Part shown: piece by piece, positions 27,664 through 37,769 of the stretch | Layout: every line of letters begins with the position of its first letter | Numbering within the stretch: the stretch's first letter is position 1 | NCBI RefSeq assembly: GCF_001011155.1 | Contig: NZ_CP011479.1 | Location: 266,501 to 330,500 of the forward strand | From: Hoeflea sp. IMCC20628 | GTDB taxonomy: Bacteria > Pseudomonadota > Alphaproteobacteria > Rhizobiales > Rhizobiaceae | Length of the DNA: 64,000 nucleotides | Reading direction: 5' to 3' | Made by a program: the position numbers and the translations under genes | The notes under the pieces: model-generated | Seen by the model: the letters and a program-made list of their open reading frames with translations, nothing else | Database searches by the model: none | What the model was told of the DNA's origin: nothing

Positions 27664-28946
27664 GTTTTGACACTTTGCTGAAAGGCGGGGTTCTGCCTGA
27701 CGGAACCACTGCTGACATCGCCATCAAGGACGGGCGCATCGCTGCGATTGCCCCCGGGATCGAAGCCGAGGCGGGCGAGATAACCGACATCTCCGGCCAT
27801 CTGGTGTCGCCGCCCTTCGTCGATCCGCATTTTCACATGGATGCAACGCTGTCCTACGGTCTTCCCCGGATCAACGCATCGGGAACGCTGCTGGAAGGCA
27901 TCGGCCTGTGGGGCGAGCTCAAGCCGCTTCTGACCCACGAAGCGGTGAAAAAGCGGGCGCTTGCCTATTGTGACTGGGCTGCCTCGATGGGGCTGCTTGC
28001 TATCCGCACCCATGTTGACGTCTGCGACGACCGTTTGCTCGCCGTCGAGGCGCTACTGGAAGTCAAACAGGAGATTTCACACTATATCGACCTGCAACTG
28101 GTGGCGTTTCCGCAGGACGGACTCTATCGCTCGCCTACCGCGCGACAAAACACTATCCGGGCGCTGGATCTCGGGGTCGATGTGGTCGGCGGTATCCCGC
28201 ATTTCGAACGTACCATGGTCGATGGCCGAGCGTCCGTTACCGAGCTTTGCGAGATCGCGGCGAAACGCGGACTGATGGTCGACATGCATTGTGACGAAAC
28301 TGATGATCCGCTGTCGCGGCATATCGAGCAACTGGCCTACGAGACCCAACGGCTCGGGCTTCAGGGTAGGGTGGCGGGCTCGCATCTGACCTCGATGCAT
28401 TCGATGGACAATTACTATGTGTCCAAACTGCTGCCGCTGATTGCGGAAGCGGAAGTGGCGGCTATCCCCAATCCGCTGATCAACATCACTTTGCAGGGCC
28501 GTCATGACACCTATCCGAAGCGCCGTGGTATGACCCGGGTGCCGGAAATGCTGGCGCATGGCATACGGGTTGGATTCGGCCAGGATTGCGTGCTCGATCC
28601 CTGGTATTCGCTGGGCACCGCCGACATGCTTGACGTGGCCTTCATGGGGCTACACGTCGCGCAGATGACAAGTCCTGCCGACATGCGCCGCTGTTACGAC
28701 ATGGTCACCACCCAAAGTGCAGCGATCATGGGGCTGACGGATTATGGACTGGAAGTCGGCAAGCGTGCCGATCTGGTCGTTCTGGATGCCGGAAATCCGA
28801 TTGAGGCGATTCGGCTTCGGGCGACCCGGCTCCTGGTGATGGCCAGAGGGAAGGTGATCGCCCGCCGTGATCGCTCCCCGATGAAACTGCACATTCCCGG
28901 ACGCGAAGGCGATATTGATCGCCGTTTTCGGGTTCCGAAGTCATGA
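27660..28946 (+). CDS. Cytosine-deaminase-like amidohydrolase (CodA relative, altered specificity likely)
   Basis: This 428-residue amidohydrolase matches E. coli CodA closely in motif order. The metal ligands H57, H59 (HFHMDATLSYG), H209 and D308, the catalytic E212 and H241, and the pyrimidine-binding Gln in AFPQDG are all present. In the GHDDVFDPW block of CodA this protein reads GQDCVLDPW: His becomes Q307, and the Asp equivalent to CodA D314 becomes C309. In CodA, D314 lies next to the base and its replacement changes substrate preference. The substrate may therefore be a modified pyrimidine, isocytosine-like compound or other cyclic amidine. It shares the importer operon, so the substrate is probably the transported compound. 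Confidence 0.85.
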   Translation: MSFDTLLKGGVLPDGTTADIAIKDGRIAAIAPGIEAEAGEITDISGHLVSPPFVDPHFHMDATLSYGLPRINASGTLLEGIGLWGELKPLLTHEAVKKRALAYCDWAASMGLLAIRTHVDVCDDRLLAVEALLEVKQEISHYIDLQLVAFPQDGLYRSPTARQNTIRALDLGVDVVGGIPHFERTMVDGRASVTELCEIAAKRGLMVDMHCDETDDPLSRHIEQLAYETQRLGLQGRVAGSHLTSMHSMDNYYVSKLLPLIAEAEVAAIPNPLINITLQGRHDTYPKRRGMTRVPEMLAHGIRVGFGQDCVLDPWYSLGTADMLDVAFMGLHVAQMTSPADMRRCYDMVTTQSAAIMGLTDYGLEVGKRADLVVLDAGNPIEAIRLRATRLLVMARGKVIARRDRSPMKLHIPGREGDIDRRFRVPKS

Positions 28947-29046
28947 TAGCTTACAGCGCACGGTTCCCTGATAGCTGATTTAACATTTGTGAAAGAGCGT
29001 GGGGCTTACACTGCGGGAAGGAGTCTCGCGTAAAGGTACCCCTCGT

Positions 29047-29697
29047 ATGGCCGCGGCAATGAGCCGAATTTTTCAGGCGTTTCGAATCTCGCGAAAGCTG
29101 GCATTGCTTTCAGGGGGATTTCTGCTCGTGCTGGGCGCTTCGGGTACCGCCGCACTGGTCTTTGTCCCGGCGAGCATGATGCCGGGTTATGGGGATGAGG
29201 TCGGAGGTCATTGCAAGACGGTCTACCAGTCCCAATTCCACCGCGGCAAAGAAAAGCGGTTGATCGCCGTTATTGCGACCGACGATCTCGAGCCCTTGGC
29301 ACGGGTCAAGACCGGCGTGCGGATCGCCCGCCATCTGGCTGAAACACTGCACCCCGATCTTGTCATCGTCCAGGTCGCGGATCATCGGGGACCGACGGCG
29401 CGGTCGGAGCTTCGAGGTCAGGCAATTGGTGTAGAGATTGTCCACGCGCCAAATCCCGGCAAGTCATTGGCCGTCACCAAGCCCTGGGAAGCGCGCTATG
29501 TCGATGCCTTGCCGACCTCGTCGGGATTGTATTTCGGAAGCCGTGTCGACTTGCGGCTCACCGAGCTTGAAACCATCAACCATGAGATCGAACTGGTTGA
29601 GGGCTGTGACGGCGACGTGGTCGACGAAGATCCCAAAACCGTTGCTGATGCTGGACATGAAGAGGCCGCCAAGCCTGCTGACTCTGGCGGCCACTAG
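29047..29697 (+). CDS. Conserved-looking hypothetical protein with one membrane helix
   Basis: I do not recognise a family. The likely start is ATG 29047, though ATG 29059 and GTG 28999 also fit. An N-terminal helix (about residues 16-40, LALLSGGFLLVLGASGTAALVF) could be an uncleaved anchor or a signal. The rest is soluble, with alternating strands and helices (LIAVIATDDLEPLARVKTGV) and an acidic C-terminal tail (about residues 190-216). It stands alone and converges with lysS. The upstream region from 28947 to 29046 shows no strong promoter or operator. Confidence 0.5.
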   Translation: MAAAMSRIFQAFRISRKLALLSGGFLLVLGASGTAALVFVPASMMPGYGDEVGGHCKTVYQSQFHRGKEKRLIAVIATDDLEPLARVKTGVRIARHLAETLHPDLVIVQVADHRGPTARSELRGQAIGVEIVHAPNPGKSLAVTKPWEARYVDALPTSSGLYFGSRVDLRLTELETINHEIELVEGCDGDVVDEDPKTVADAGHEEAAKPADSGGH

Positions 29698-29714
29698 AAC
29701 CCTATAGCTTCAGC

Positions 29715-31211
29715 CTATTCGCTGCGGGCCTTGCGGGCCGGGAACAGGATCACGTCGCGGATCGACGGTGCATTGGTCAATAGCATGATCAGACGGTCGA
29801 CACCGATCCCAAGTCCGCCGGCGGGCGGCATGCCCTGGTCGATGGCATCGAGAAACTCTTCATCCAGTTGCTTTTCGTTCTCTCCGCGCGCATGCGCCTG
29901 CTCCAGCTGCTCGACCATGCGCTTGCGCTGCTCTTCAGGGTCATTGAGCTCGGAAAATGCGTTGCCCAGTTCCCAGGCATTGCAATAGGTCTCGAAGCGC
30001 TCGACCAGACGCGGTTCGCCCGGCACTTCCTTGGCAAAGGGCGAAATGTCCTTGGGGAAATGCGTCACATGCGCCGGCTGGATCAGGGTGGATTCGACCT
30101 TTTCCTCGAAGATGAAGGCCAGGCATTCGCCCCAGGTCCAGTCGTCCTCGATTTCGAAACCGGCAGCCTTGGCAGCGGCACGGGCCTCTTCGTCGGTGGC
30201 AATCGCGCGGAAATCGATGCCGGTGGCATCTTTCACCGCATCTGGCATGGCAACCCGCTTGAACGGGCCCTTGAAAGACATCTCGGTCTCGCCATACATG
30301 AATTCGGTTTTGCCGTGGATCGACAGGGCCAGGCTCTCGAACAACCTCTCGACGAGGCCCATGATGTCCTCGTAATCGGCATAGGCCCAATAGCATTCCA
30401 GCATGGTGAATTCGGGGTTGTGCCGGGTCGACACGCCTTCATTGCGGAAGTTGCGATTGACCTCGAAGACCTTGTCGGTCAGCCCGGAGACCAGCGCCCG
30501 CTTGAGATACAATTCCGGCGCGATGCGCAGATACATATCGAGCTTGAGGGTGTTGTGGTGGGTCTTGAACGGCTCGGCCGTGGCGCCGCCATAGACCGAA
30601 TGCAGCATCGGGGTTTCGATTTCCATAAAACTCTCGTCTTCCATGAACCGGCGGATGCCGGAGACGATCTTCGAGCGCTGCTGGAAGCGAAGTTTCGAAT
30701 CCTCATTGGTCATGATGTCGAGATGACGCTTGCGATAGCGCAGCTCGATATCCGAGAGCCCGTGCCATTTTTCCGGCATCGGCAGCAATGCCTTGGTCAG
30801 CATGGTGATCTCATGGGCGTTGATGGTCAGCTCGCCGCGCTTGGTTCGCCGCACTTCGCCGGTGACGCCGATGATGTCGCCAATGTCGATCAGCGGCAGA
30901 AGCGCGCGGACCTCTTCCGGTGTGGTGTCCTTGTGGCTGAAGATCTGAACCTTGCCCGAGGCATCATGGATATCCATGAACATGCCGGAATTGCGCGAGG
31001 AATAGACCCGGCCGGCCACGGTGATGATGTCGCCGGTCAATGTGTCGGCTTCAATATCGGCGTATTTTTCCGCCAGTTCGGCATTGGTCATGGTCCGGTG
31101 GAAATGCGCCGGATAAACCTCGCCAACCGTCTCGCGCAGAATGGCGAGCTTTTGCGCCCGCACTTCGGTGACATCGGAAGAAAGGCCGGGTTCAGTCGTC
31201 TTGTCGGTCAT
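29715..31211 (-). CDS. lysS: Lysyl-tRNA synthetase, class II
   Basis: This class II synthetase (498 residues) charges tRNA-Lys. It has an N-terminal OB-fold anticodon domain (ITVAGRVYSSRNSGMFMDIH), motif 1 (IRRFMEDESFMEIETPML), motif 2 (FRNEGVSTRHNPEFTMLECY) and motif 3 (GLGIGVDRLIMLL near the C-terminus). Many alphaproteobacteria use the unrelated class I LysK, so a class II enzyme here is of mild interest. Start ATG 31211 lies five bases after the gltX stop, so the two synthetases are probably cotranscribed. Confidence 0.96.
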   Translation of the reverse strand: MTDKTTEPGLSSDVTEVRAQKLAILRETVGEVYPAHFHRTMTNAELAEKYADIEADTLTGDIITVAGRVYSSRNSGMFMDIHDASGKVQIFSHKDTTPEEVRALLPLIDIGDIIGVTGEVRRTKRGELTINAHEITMLTKALLPMPEKWHGLSDIELRYRKRHLDIMTNEDSKLRFQQRSKIVSGIRRFMEDESFMEIETPMLHSVYGGATAEPFKTHHNTLKLDMYLRIAPELYLKRALVSGLTDKVFEVNRNFRNEGVSTRHNPEFTMLECYWAYADYEDIMGLVERLFESLALSIHGKTEFMYGETEMSFKGPFKRVAMPDAVKDATGIDFRAIATDEEARAAAKAAGFEIEDDWTWGECLAFIFEEKVESTLIQPAHVTHFPKDISPFAKEVPGEPRLVERFETYCNAWELGNAFSELNDPEEQRKRMVEQLEQAHARGENEKQLDEEFLDAIDQGMPPAGGLGIGVDRLIMLLTNAPSIRDVILFPARKARSE

Positions 31212-31216
31212 TGAAA

Positions 31217-32689
31217 TTATCCGTTGTTTGCTTTTGCCGCTTCCACACCCGCCTTGACGGCGGTTTCGGCCTGTTTGAGGCGCTGGCGGACGACGGAACG
31301 GCCCAAAATGGCCATGGAATCAAAGAGCGGCAAGGACCGCGAGGAGCCGGAAACGGCGATGAACAGCGGCGCCAGCAAATTGCGCAGCTTGATTTCGCTG
31401 CGCTCGGAGATGGCGCGCAGTTCTGCCTCGATAGTTTCGGCGTTCCACTCGAAGATCTTTTCGAGATCGGGCTGAACCGTCTGCAGGGTCACCAGAACGT
31501 CTTCGAGCGTGACCTTCTTGATCCGGGAAAAATCATCCGCCCTCAGTCCCAGGTCGCCCTTGAGCAGAAAGCCGGTGAGGTCAGGCAGGTCGGACAGTTT
31601 GGTGATGCGCGACTGCGCCAGCTTCATGCCTTCGCGGAAGCGGTCGTTTTCCTGGGCCCAGGCCATGACACGGGTCATGAATTCTTCCTCGGAAATGCTT
31701 TCGCGCAGCCAGCGGCCGTTGAGCCAGTCGAGTTTCTGCAGGTCGAAGATCGCGCCTGCCTTGGACAGGTTCTCAGGATCAAAATGGGAAACCAGCTGAT
31801 CCATGGTCAAAAGTTCATCGCCCTCGCCGATCTGGATGAAGAACAGGCCGAGGAAGTTCATCAGCGCTTCGGGCAGATAACCCAGCGCGCCGTAATAGGA
31901 AATCGATGTCGGGTTCTTGCGTTTCGACAGTTTTGATTTGTCGGCATTGCGCATCAGCGACAGGTGCATGAACACCGGCGGCTCAAGGCCGAGATATTGA
32001 TAGAGCAGAATGTGCTTCGGAACCGAGGACAACCATTCCTCGCCACGAGCCACATGGGTGATCTTCATCAGGTGGTCATCGACCACATTGGCCATGTGAT
32101 AGGTCGGCATGCCGTCGGCCTTGAGCAGAACCTGCATGTCGACGGCGTCCCAGGGAATCTCGACTTCGCCATAGACGCCGTCCACGAACTTGCAGGCGCC
32201 TTCGGTGGGGATCTTCATCCGCACGACTGATGGCTCACCGGCAGCCATGCGGGCGGTGACTTCTTCCGCCTTAAGTGTCAGGCAGCGGCCGTCGTATTTT
32301 GGAGGCTTGCCGGCAGCGCGCTGTTCTGCGCGCATTTCAGTGAGCCGCTCCGGGGTGCAGAAGCAGCGGAAGCCGTGGCCGTTCTCGACGATCTGTTCGA
32401 CATAGGGAAGGTAGGTGTCCTTGCGCTCGCTCTGCCGGTAAGGGCCATAGGGGCCGCCGACATCGGGGCCTTCCGACCAAGACAGGCCGCACCATTTCAG
32501 TGCGTCGAGGACTTTCTGTTCAAACTCGGGCGTTGAGCGCGCAGCATCGGTGTCTTCGATGCGCAGAATGAACTCGCCGCCGTGTTTCTTGGCCAACAGG
32601 TAATTGAACAGGGCGATATAGGCGGTTCCGACATGCGGTTCGCCCGTCGGAGACGGTGCAATCCGCACCCGCATTGCAGTGTTGGCCAT
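31217..32689 (-). CDS. gltX: Glutamyl-tRNA synthetase
   Basis: This class I synthetase (490 residues) has the HIGH-like PSPTGEPHVGTAYIALFNYL and the KMSKS-like DKSKLSKRKNP. The Rossmann core is followed by a helical anticodon-binding region. Alphaproteobacteria often carry two GltX paralogues, one of which charges tRNA-Gln for the amidotransferase route; the sequence does not tell me which this is. It is the promoter-proximal gene of the gltX-lysS pair. Confidence 0.95.
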   Translation of the reverse strand: MANTAMRVRIAPSPTGEPHVGTAYIALFNYLLAKKHGGEFILRIEDTDAARSTPEFEQKVLDALKWCGLSWSEGPDVGGPYGPYRQSERKDTYLPYVEQIVENGHGFRCFCTPERLTEMRAEQRAAGKPPKYDGRCLTLKAEEVTARMAAGEPSVVRMKIPTEGACKFVDGVYGEVEIPWDAVDMQVLLKADGMPTYHMANVVDDHLMKITHVARGEEWLSSVPKHILLYQYLGLEPPVFMHLSLMRNADKSKLSKRKNPTSISYYGALGYLPEALMNFLGLFFIQIGEGDELLTMDQLVSHFDPENLSKAGAIFDLQKLDWLNGRWLRESISEEEFMTRVMAWAQENDRFREGMKLAQSRITKLSDLPDLTGFLLKGDLGLRADDFSRIKKVTLEDVLVTLQTVQPDLEKIFEWNAETIEAELRAISERSEIKLRNLLAPLFIAVSGSSRSLPLFDSMAILGRSVVRQRLKQAETAVKAGVEAAKANNG

Positions 32690-32961
32690 GAGTCTTCGTC
32701 CGCTTCCAGGTCCGATTGAATGGTGCGCGCGGCGGCTGATGCCGGCTGCGATCGTTCACCGGATACGCTGCGGCCAAGCGAGGCGCGGCGGAGACCGGCA
32801 AGCGCTGCCTTAGGCCATATTGCGCCGGTTGCGTCAAGTATGAGCAGGGACGGTGCGGACCGGATTGAGAGCTTTGGAGAACTGCGGAGCGCTTTGTGGT
32901 TGTTTGAAATTTCTGATTTACGTACCTCAAATATTGGTCTAGAAGGCCGTCAGGAGGACGG

Positions 32962-33984
32962 ATGCGACCAACAGTGCACGATATTGCGGCTGAAGCCGGG
33001 GTCAGTCTGGCGACCGTTGACCGCGTGCTCAATGGCCGTCCGGGTGTGCGGAAACCGACCGTCGACAAGGTGGAGGCGGCTGTCAGCCGGCTTGGCTATG
33101 TGCGCGATGTCACGGCAGCCAACCTAGCCAGAAAGCGGGTCTATCCGCTGGTTTTCATCGTGCCGGGCGGGCCCAACAGCTTCCTGCAGAATCTCACCGC
33201 CGAAATCACCGCAGCCGCGCAACGCTCGTCGGTCGAGCGCACCTCGATCCGGATCGAGACCGTGCCGCCGTTTGATCCCGGCGCCATTGTCAGCGTGCTG
33301 GGTGCGATCGATCCCAAAACGGTCAGCGGCGTTGGCCTAGTTGCCACCGACACCGCCGATGTGACGGACGCAGTCAACAGGCTGGTCGAGCAGGGCGTTC
33401 CAGTGGTGACGCTTGTCTCCGATCTGCCCGGCTCGCAGCGCATCCATTATTGCGGCATCGACAACATTGCGGCTGGCCGGACGGCCGCCAGCCTAATCGG
33501 GCGGTTTTGCTCCGGACGGCCCGGCAAGGTGCTGGTCGTCGCCGGTTCGATGAAGCTATCCGACCATGCTGAGCGGGCATCGGGTTTTGCCGCAGTGCTG
33601 GACGCCGAATTTCCGGATCTCGACATCATCGGACCGGTGGAAACCAATGATAATGCCGATACCGTTAGGCATAGCGTCGAGGCGGCGCTTGAGAGGGAAC
33701 CGGAAATTGTCGCCATCTACAATCTCGGCGCCGGCAATCGCGGACTGATCGAGGCGCTGGCCAGGCACAAGCGTAAGCTGTCTGCTGTTGTCGCCCATGA
33801 GGTGACGCAGCATTCGCGCCAGGCGCTGGCAGATGGGGTGTTTGATGCCGTCATCAATCAGGATTGCGGGCACGAGGTGCGCAGCGCGATCCGCGTGCTC
33901 AAGGCGCGGGCGGACGGGCTGGACCCGCTGACGGCGCAGGAGCGCATCCGCATCGATGTTTTTCTCAGAGACAATTTGCCATGA
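32962..33984 (+). CDS. LacI-family transcriptional regulator
   Basis: This 340-residue repressor has the LacI helix-turn-helix at residues 1-50 (VHDIAAEAGVSLATVDRVLNG, cited in part) and a periplasmic-binding-protein-like effector domain with VFIVPGGPNSFLQNLTAEI and GRPGKVLVVAGSMKLSDHAERASGF. It directly precedes xylB and xylA, so xylose or a related pentose is the likely effector. It is close to the RbsR/CcpA-like subgroup by eye. An in-frame ATG at 32962 follows AGGAGGA. I could not identify its operator. Confidence 0.9.
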   Translation: MRPTVHDIAAEAGVSLATVDRVLNGRPGVRKPTVDKVEAAVSRLGYVRDVTAANLARKRVYPLVFIVPGGPNSFLQNLTAEITAAAQRSSVERTSIRIETVPPFDPGAIVSVLGAIDPKTVSGVGLVATDTADVTDAVNRLVEQGVPVVTLVSDLPGSQRIHYCGIDNIAAGRTAASLIGRFCSGRPGKVLVVAGSMKLSDHAERASGFAAVLDAEFPDLDIIGPVETNDNADTVRHSVEAALEREPEIVAIYNLGAGNRGLIEALARHKRKLSAVVAHEVTQHSRQALADGVFDAVINQDCGHEVRSAIRVLKARADGLDPLTAQERIRIDVFLRDNLP

Positions 33985-34032
33985 ACCCTGATGTCACCAC
34001 CACCCTGTTTCCCAATGAAAGGACGTTCCGCC

Positions 34033-35487
34033 ATGTATCTCGGACTTGATCTCGGAACATCTTCGCTGAAAGCGCTGTTGATCGATGCCGATCAGCGCAT
34101 TCTCGGATCGGCCAGCGCGCCACTGACCGTTGAACGGCCGCATCCCGGTTGGTCAGAGCAGGATCCCGACAGCTGGATCACGGCGACGAAGGCGGCCTTG
34201 GCGAAACTTGCGAAAACCCATGCGGCGGAGCTTGCCAAGGTGCGCGGCATCGGCCTGTCGGGGCATATGCATGGCGCAACGACCATCGACAAGGACGGCA
34301 AGGTGATCCGTCCCTGCATCCTGTGGAACGACACGCGCAGTTATGAAGAAGCTGCAGCACTCGATGCCGATCCGCAATTCCGCCGGCTGACCGGCAATAT
34401 CGTGTTTCCGGGCTTCACGGCGCCGAAACTGAAATGGATGGCGGCGAACGAACCCGAAGCCTTTGCGCGCGTCGCCAAGGTGCTTTTGCCGAAGGACTAT
34501 CTGCGGCTGTGGCTGAGCGGCGAGAGCATTTCCGAAATGTCGGATTCGGCGGGCACTTCCTGGCTTGATGTCGGCAAGCGCGCCTGGGACGATGGTCTGC
34601 TTGCGGCCACCGGGCTTGATCGCAGTCAGATGCCGTCGCTGGTCGAAGGCACCGAGCGGGCCGGCGCCCTGCGCGCCGAAGCAGCTTTGGAGCTTGGATT
34701 GCCGGCTGGCATTCCGATTGCCGGCGGGGCGGGCGACAATGCGGCGTCGGCCTGCGGCATGGGTACGGTGGCCAACGGCCAGGCATTTGCCTCGCTGGGC
34801 ACGTCCGGGGTTCTGTTTGCCGCGAACAACCGTTATCTGCCCAATCCCGACAGCGCCGTGCATGCATTCTGCCATGCGCTGCCGGGGACCTGGCACCAGA
34901 TGGGGGTGATCCTGTCGGCAACGGATTCGCTGAACTGGCTGTCGGGCATCACCTCCACCGACCCGTCGGCACTCACAGCCGAGCTTGGCGACAGTCTTGT
35001 GGCGCCCGGATCGGTGTTGTTTTTGCCGTATCTGTCGGGGGAACGCACACCGCACAATGACGCCACCATTCGCGGTGCTTTCGCCGGTCTGGGTCATGAA
35101 TCCGACCGCACCGCCATGACTCGCGCCGTGGTCGAGGGCGTAGCCTTTGCCTTCCGCGACAGCCTCGCGGCCCTTGCCCAGGCAGGCACATCGCTGTCGC
35201 GGGTGACCGCGATTGGCGGCGGGTCGCGGTCAGGCTACTGGACCCAAGCACTTGCCACCGTTTTGGGAATGCCTGTCGATATTCCCGAGGGCGGAGATTT
35301 CGGCGCGGCCTTCGGTGCTGCGCGGCTTGGCCTGATCGCCGCGGAAGCTGCCGATCCCTTCGCGATCTGCACGCCACCGGCTACCGCCAAAACCATTCAC
35401 CCCAAACGCGATCTCGCTGCCGGTTTCGACGAAGCCTATCAGCGCTATCGCGCGCTTTATCCCGCAATCAAAGGAGCCATGTCATGA
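34033..35487 (+). CDS. xylB: Xylulokinase
   Basis: XylB phosphorylates D-xylulose. The 484-residue FGGY-family kinase begins with [16 protein letters not shown] and has [36 protein letters not shown] and [19 protein letters not shown] chose ATG 34033 because AAAGGA lies just upstream and the ATP-binding signature begins immediately; a frame from 33991 adds 14 residues without family content. The stop overlaps the xylA start as ATGA. Confidence 0.95.
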   Translation: MYLGLDLGTSSLKALLIDADQRILGSASAPLTVERPHPGWSEQDPDSWITATKAALAKLAKTHAAELAKVRGIGLSGHMHGATTIDKDGKVIRPCILWNDTRSYEEAAALDADPQFRRLTGNIVFPGFTAPKLKWMAANEPEAFARVAKVLLPKDYLRLWLSGESISEMSDSAGTSWLDVGKRAWDDGLLAATGLDRSQMPSLVEGTERAGALRAEAALELGLPAGIPIAGGAGDNAASACGMGTVANGQAFASLGTSGVLFAANNRYLPNPDSAVHAFCHALPGTWHQMGVILSATDSLNWLSGITSTDPSALTAELGDSLVAPGSVLFLPYLSGERTPHNDATIRGAFAGLGHESDRTAMTRAVVEGVAFAFRDSLAALAQAGTSLSRVTAIGGGSRSGYWTQALATVLGMPVDIPEGGDFGAAFGAARLGLIAAEAADPFAICTPPATAKTIHPKRDLAAGFDEAYQRYRALYPAIKGAMS

Positions 35488-36794
35488 GTACTGGATTTTT
35501 CGGCGACATCACGTCCATCCCGTTTGAAGGGCCTGACAGCACAAACCCGCTTGCCTTCCGGCATTACAATCCCGATGAAATCGTCATGGGCAAACGCATG
35601 GAAGACCATTTGCGCTTTGCGGTGGCCTATTGGCATTCCTTTACCTGGCCCGGCGGCGACCCGTTTGGCGGCCAGACCTTTGAACGGCCATGGTTCGGCG
35701 ATTCGATGGATCAGGCGCGGCTGAAGGCCGACGTCGCCTTCGAGATGTTCGCGCTGCTCAAGAATCCCTATTTCTGCTTCCATGATCTCGATGTGCGGCC
35801 CGAGGGCGATACATTTGCCGAAAGCCGACGCAACCTCGAATCCATCGCCGACTATTTCGAAGGCAAGATGGCCGAGACCGGCACCAAGCTGTTGTGGGGC
35901 ACCTCCAATCTGTTCTCGCACCGGCGCTTCATGTCGGGTGCGTCGACCAATCCCGACCCGGATGTGTTTGCCTATTCGGCCGCGACCGTGAAAGCCTGCA
36001 TGGACGTGACCAAGCGGCTCAACGGCGAAAACTATGTGCTGTGGGGCGGCCGCGAAGGCTACGAGACGCTGCTCAACACCGATATGGGCCGCGAGCTTGA
36101 CCAGATGGGCCGCTTCCTCAATCTGGTGGTCGAATACAAGCACAAAATCGGCTTCACCGGCACCATCCTGATCGAGCCGAAGCCGCAGGAACCGACCAAG
36201 CATCAATATGATTATGACGTTGCCACAGTTTACGGCTTCCTCAAGCGCTATGGCCTCGAAAACGAAGTCCGGGTCAATATCGAGCAGGGTCACGCCATTC
36301 TCGCCGGCCACTCGTTCGAGCATGAACTGGCCACCGCGCGGGCGCTTGGCATTTTCGGCTCGATCGACATGAACCGCAACGATTACCAGTCGGGCTGGGA
36401 CACTGACCAGTTCCCCAACAATGTGCCGGAAATGGCGCTGGCCTATTACGAAGTTCTGCAGGCCGGCGGCTTCACCACCGGCGGCACCAACTTCGATGCC
36501 AAGCTGCGCCGCCAGTCTATTGACCCGGAAGATCTGCTGGCCGCCCATGTCGGCGGGATGGATTGTTGCGCCCGCGGTCTGAAGGCGGCGGCGAAGATGG
36601 TCGAGGACAAGGCGCTGTCGTCCTTTGTCGACGCCCGCTATGCCGGTTGGGATGGTGCACAGGCCAAGGCGATGCTGGATGGATCGATGTCGCTCGACCA
36701 GATTGCTGCGCGGGTGGAAGCGGAAAACATTGACCCGCAGCCGAGATCCGGCAAGCAGGAATGGCTGGAAAATGTCGTCAATCGCTATGTCTGA
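35484..36794 (+). CDS. xylA: Xylose isomerase
   Basis: XylA interconverts D-xylose and D-xylulose. The 436 residues fit class II isomerases, with the catalytic and metal motifs [35 protein letters not shown] and [20 protein letters not shown]. The enzyme forms a tetramer that uses Mg, Mn or Co. The gene is coupled to xylB upstream and ends before a strong hairpin. The upstream LacI regulator probably controls this pair. Confidence 0.97.
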   Translation: MSTGFFGDITSIPFEGPDSTNPLAFRHYNPDEIVMGKRMEDHLRFAVAYWHSFTWPGGDPFGGQTFERPWFGDSMDQARLKADVAFEMFALLKNPYFCFHDLDVRPEGDTFAESRRNLESIADYFEGKMAETGTKLLWGTSNLFSHRRFMSGASTNPDPDVFAYSAATVKACMDVTKRLNGENYVLWGGREGYETLLNTDMGRELDQMGRFLNLVVEYKHKIGFTGTILIEPKPQEPTKHQYDYDVATVYGFLKRYGLENEVRVNIEQGHAILAGHSFEHELATARALGIFGSIDMNRNDYQSGWDTDQFPNNVPEMALAYYEVLQAGGFTTGGTNFDAKLRRQSIDPEDLLAAHVGGMDCCARGLKAAAKMVEDKALSSFVDARYAGWDGAQAKAMLDGSMSLDQIAARVEAENIDPQPRSGKQEWLENVVNRYV

Positions 36795-36807
36795 ATGATC
36801 TTATAGA

Positions 36808-36845
36808 GGGCTGCGGCGGTTCTAATTTGCGGGCCGCCGCAGCCC
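36808..36845 (+). terminator. Strong hairpin after xylA (probable terminator)
   Basis: A perfect 12-bp GC-rich stem (GGGCTGCGGCGG / CCGCCGCAGCCC) with a 14-base loop starts 14 bases after the xylA stop. Only AATTTAC follows, so the T-run is poor; it may act as a terminator or as an RNA-stabilising hairpin. Confidence 0.6.
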
Positions 36846-36932
36846 AATTTACTTCCGGCAATTGCGCCGCGATGCACTCTGGCGTAAATCAACGGCTTCA
36901 CCCGATAAAGAATGTCCGAAGGAAGCCTCGCC

Positions 36933-37730
36933 ATGCAATTTGCCCGCCTGAACGGTGTCGTCCTCCATCATCAGGTGATCGGTGCGGCACCTGATCGCCC
37001 GACCATCGTCTTTTCCAATTCTCTCGGCACGGATTACCGTATCTGGCGCGATGTGATTGTCCGCATGGTCGGCGATTACAGCATCATCGCCTATGACAAG
37101 CGCGGGCATGGCTTGTCGGAAGCGGGTGATGGCCCGATCACCATGGACGATCACATCGATGACCTGATCGCGCTGATCGAACATTTCGAAGCCAAGGATG
37201 TCATTTTGTGCGGCCTGTCGGTCGGCGGAATGATCGCGCAAGGGCTTGCTGCCAAGCGGCCGGATCTGGTCCGGGCGCTGATCCTGTGTGACACCGGTCA
37301 CAAGATCGGCACGCCGGATATGTGGAACGCGCGGATTTCCGCAATCACCGAGCAAGGTATTGCCTCGATCTCCGATGCGATACTCGAACGCTGGTTCACC
37401 ACGGAGTATCGCAGCGCCGACAATGCCGAATTCAGCGGTTACCGGATGATGCTGGAACGCACCCCGGTGGAAGGCTATGTCGGCACCTGTGCGGCGATCC
37501 GCGACAGTGATTTCACACAGTCGAGTTCCGAACTGAGCCTGCCGGTGATTTGCGTGGTTGGAACAGATGATGGTTCCACTCCGCCGGCGCTGGTCGGTGA
37601 ACTGGCACGGCTCATTCCCGGTGCGATGTATCAGGAGATTCCTGGAGCCGCGCATCTGCCGTGCATTGAGAAGCCGGTGGAACTGAGCGAGACCATCAAG
37701 GCCTTCATCGAGCGGCTTCCGGCAGCCTGA
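36933..37730 (+). CDS. Alpha/beta hydrolase, 3-oxoadipate enol-lactonase-like
   Basis: This 265-residue alpha/beta hydrolase resembles PcaD, which opens the 3-oxoadipate enol-lactone ring in aromatic-acid catabolism. It shows the oxyanion-side region FSNSLGTDYRIW, the nucleophile elbow GLSVGGMIAQ, and the catalytic Asp and His (VGTDDGSTPP and PGAAHLPCIEKP). No other pca genes are nearby, so an enol-lactonase role is not certain; a different ester or lactone substrate is possible. Start ATG 36933 has GAAGG about 8 bases upstream; ATG 36912 is also open. Confidence 0.75.
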   Translation: MQFARLNGVVLHHQVIGAAPDRPTIVFSNSLGTDYRIWRDVIVRMVGDYSIIAYDKRGHGLSEAGDGPITMDDHIDDLIALIEHFEAKDVILCGLSVGGMIAQGLAAKRPDLVRALILCDTGHKIGTPDMWNARISAITEQGIASISDAILERWFTTEYRSADNAEFSGYRMMLERTPVEGYVGTCAAIRDSDFTQSSSELSLPVICVVGTDDGSTPPALVGELARLIPGAMYQEIPGAAHLPCIEKPVELSETIKAFIERLPAA

Positions 37731-37769
37731 CGTTTCTCTCTCGCGACACCAACCCTCATCGGACTTGCC

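Noticed and set aside
29868-31214. 448-residue plus-strand frame opposite lysS
   Set aside because: It is the antisense shadow of a well-conserved synthetase, with no recognisable domain.
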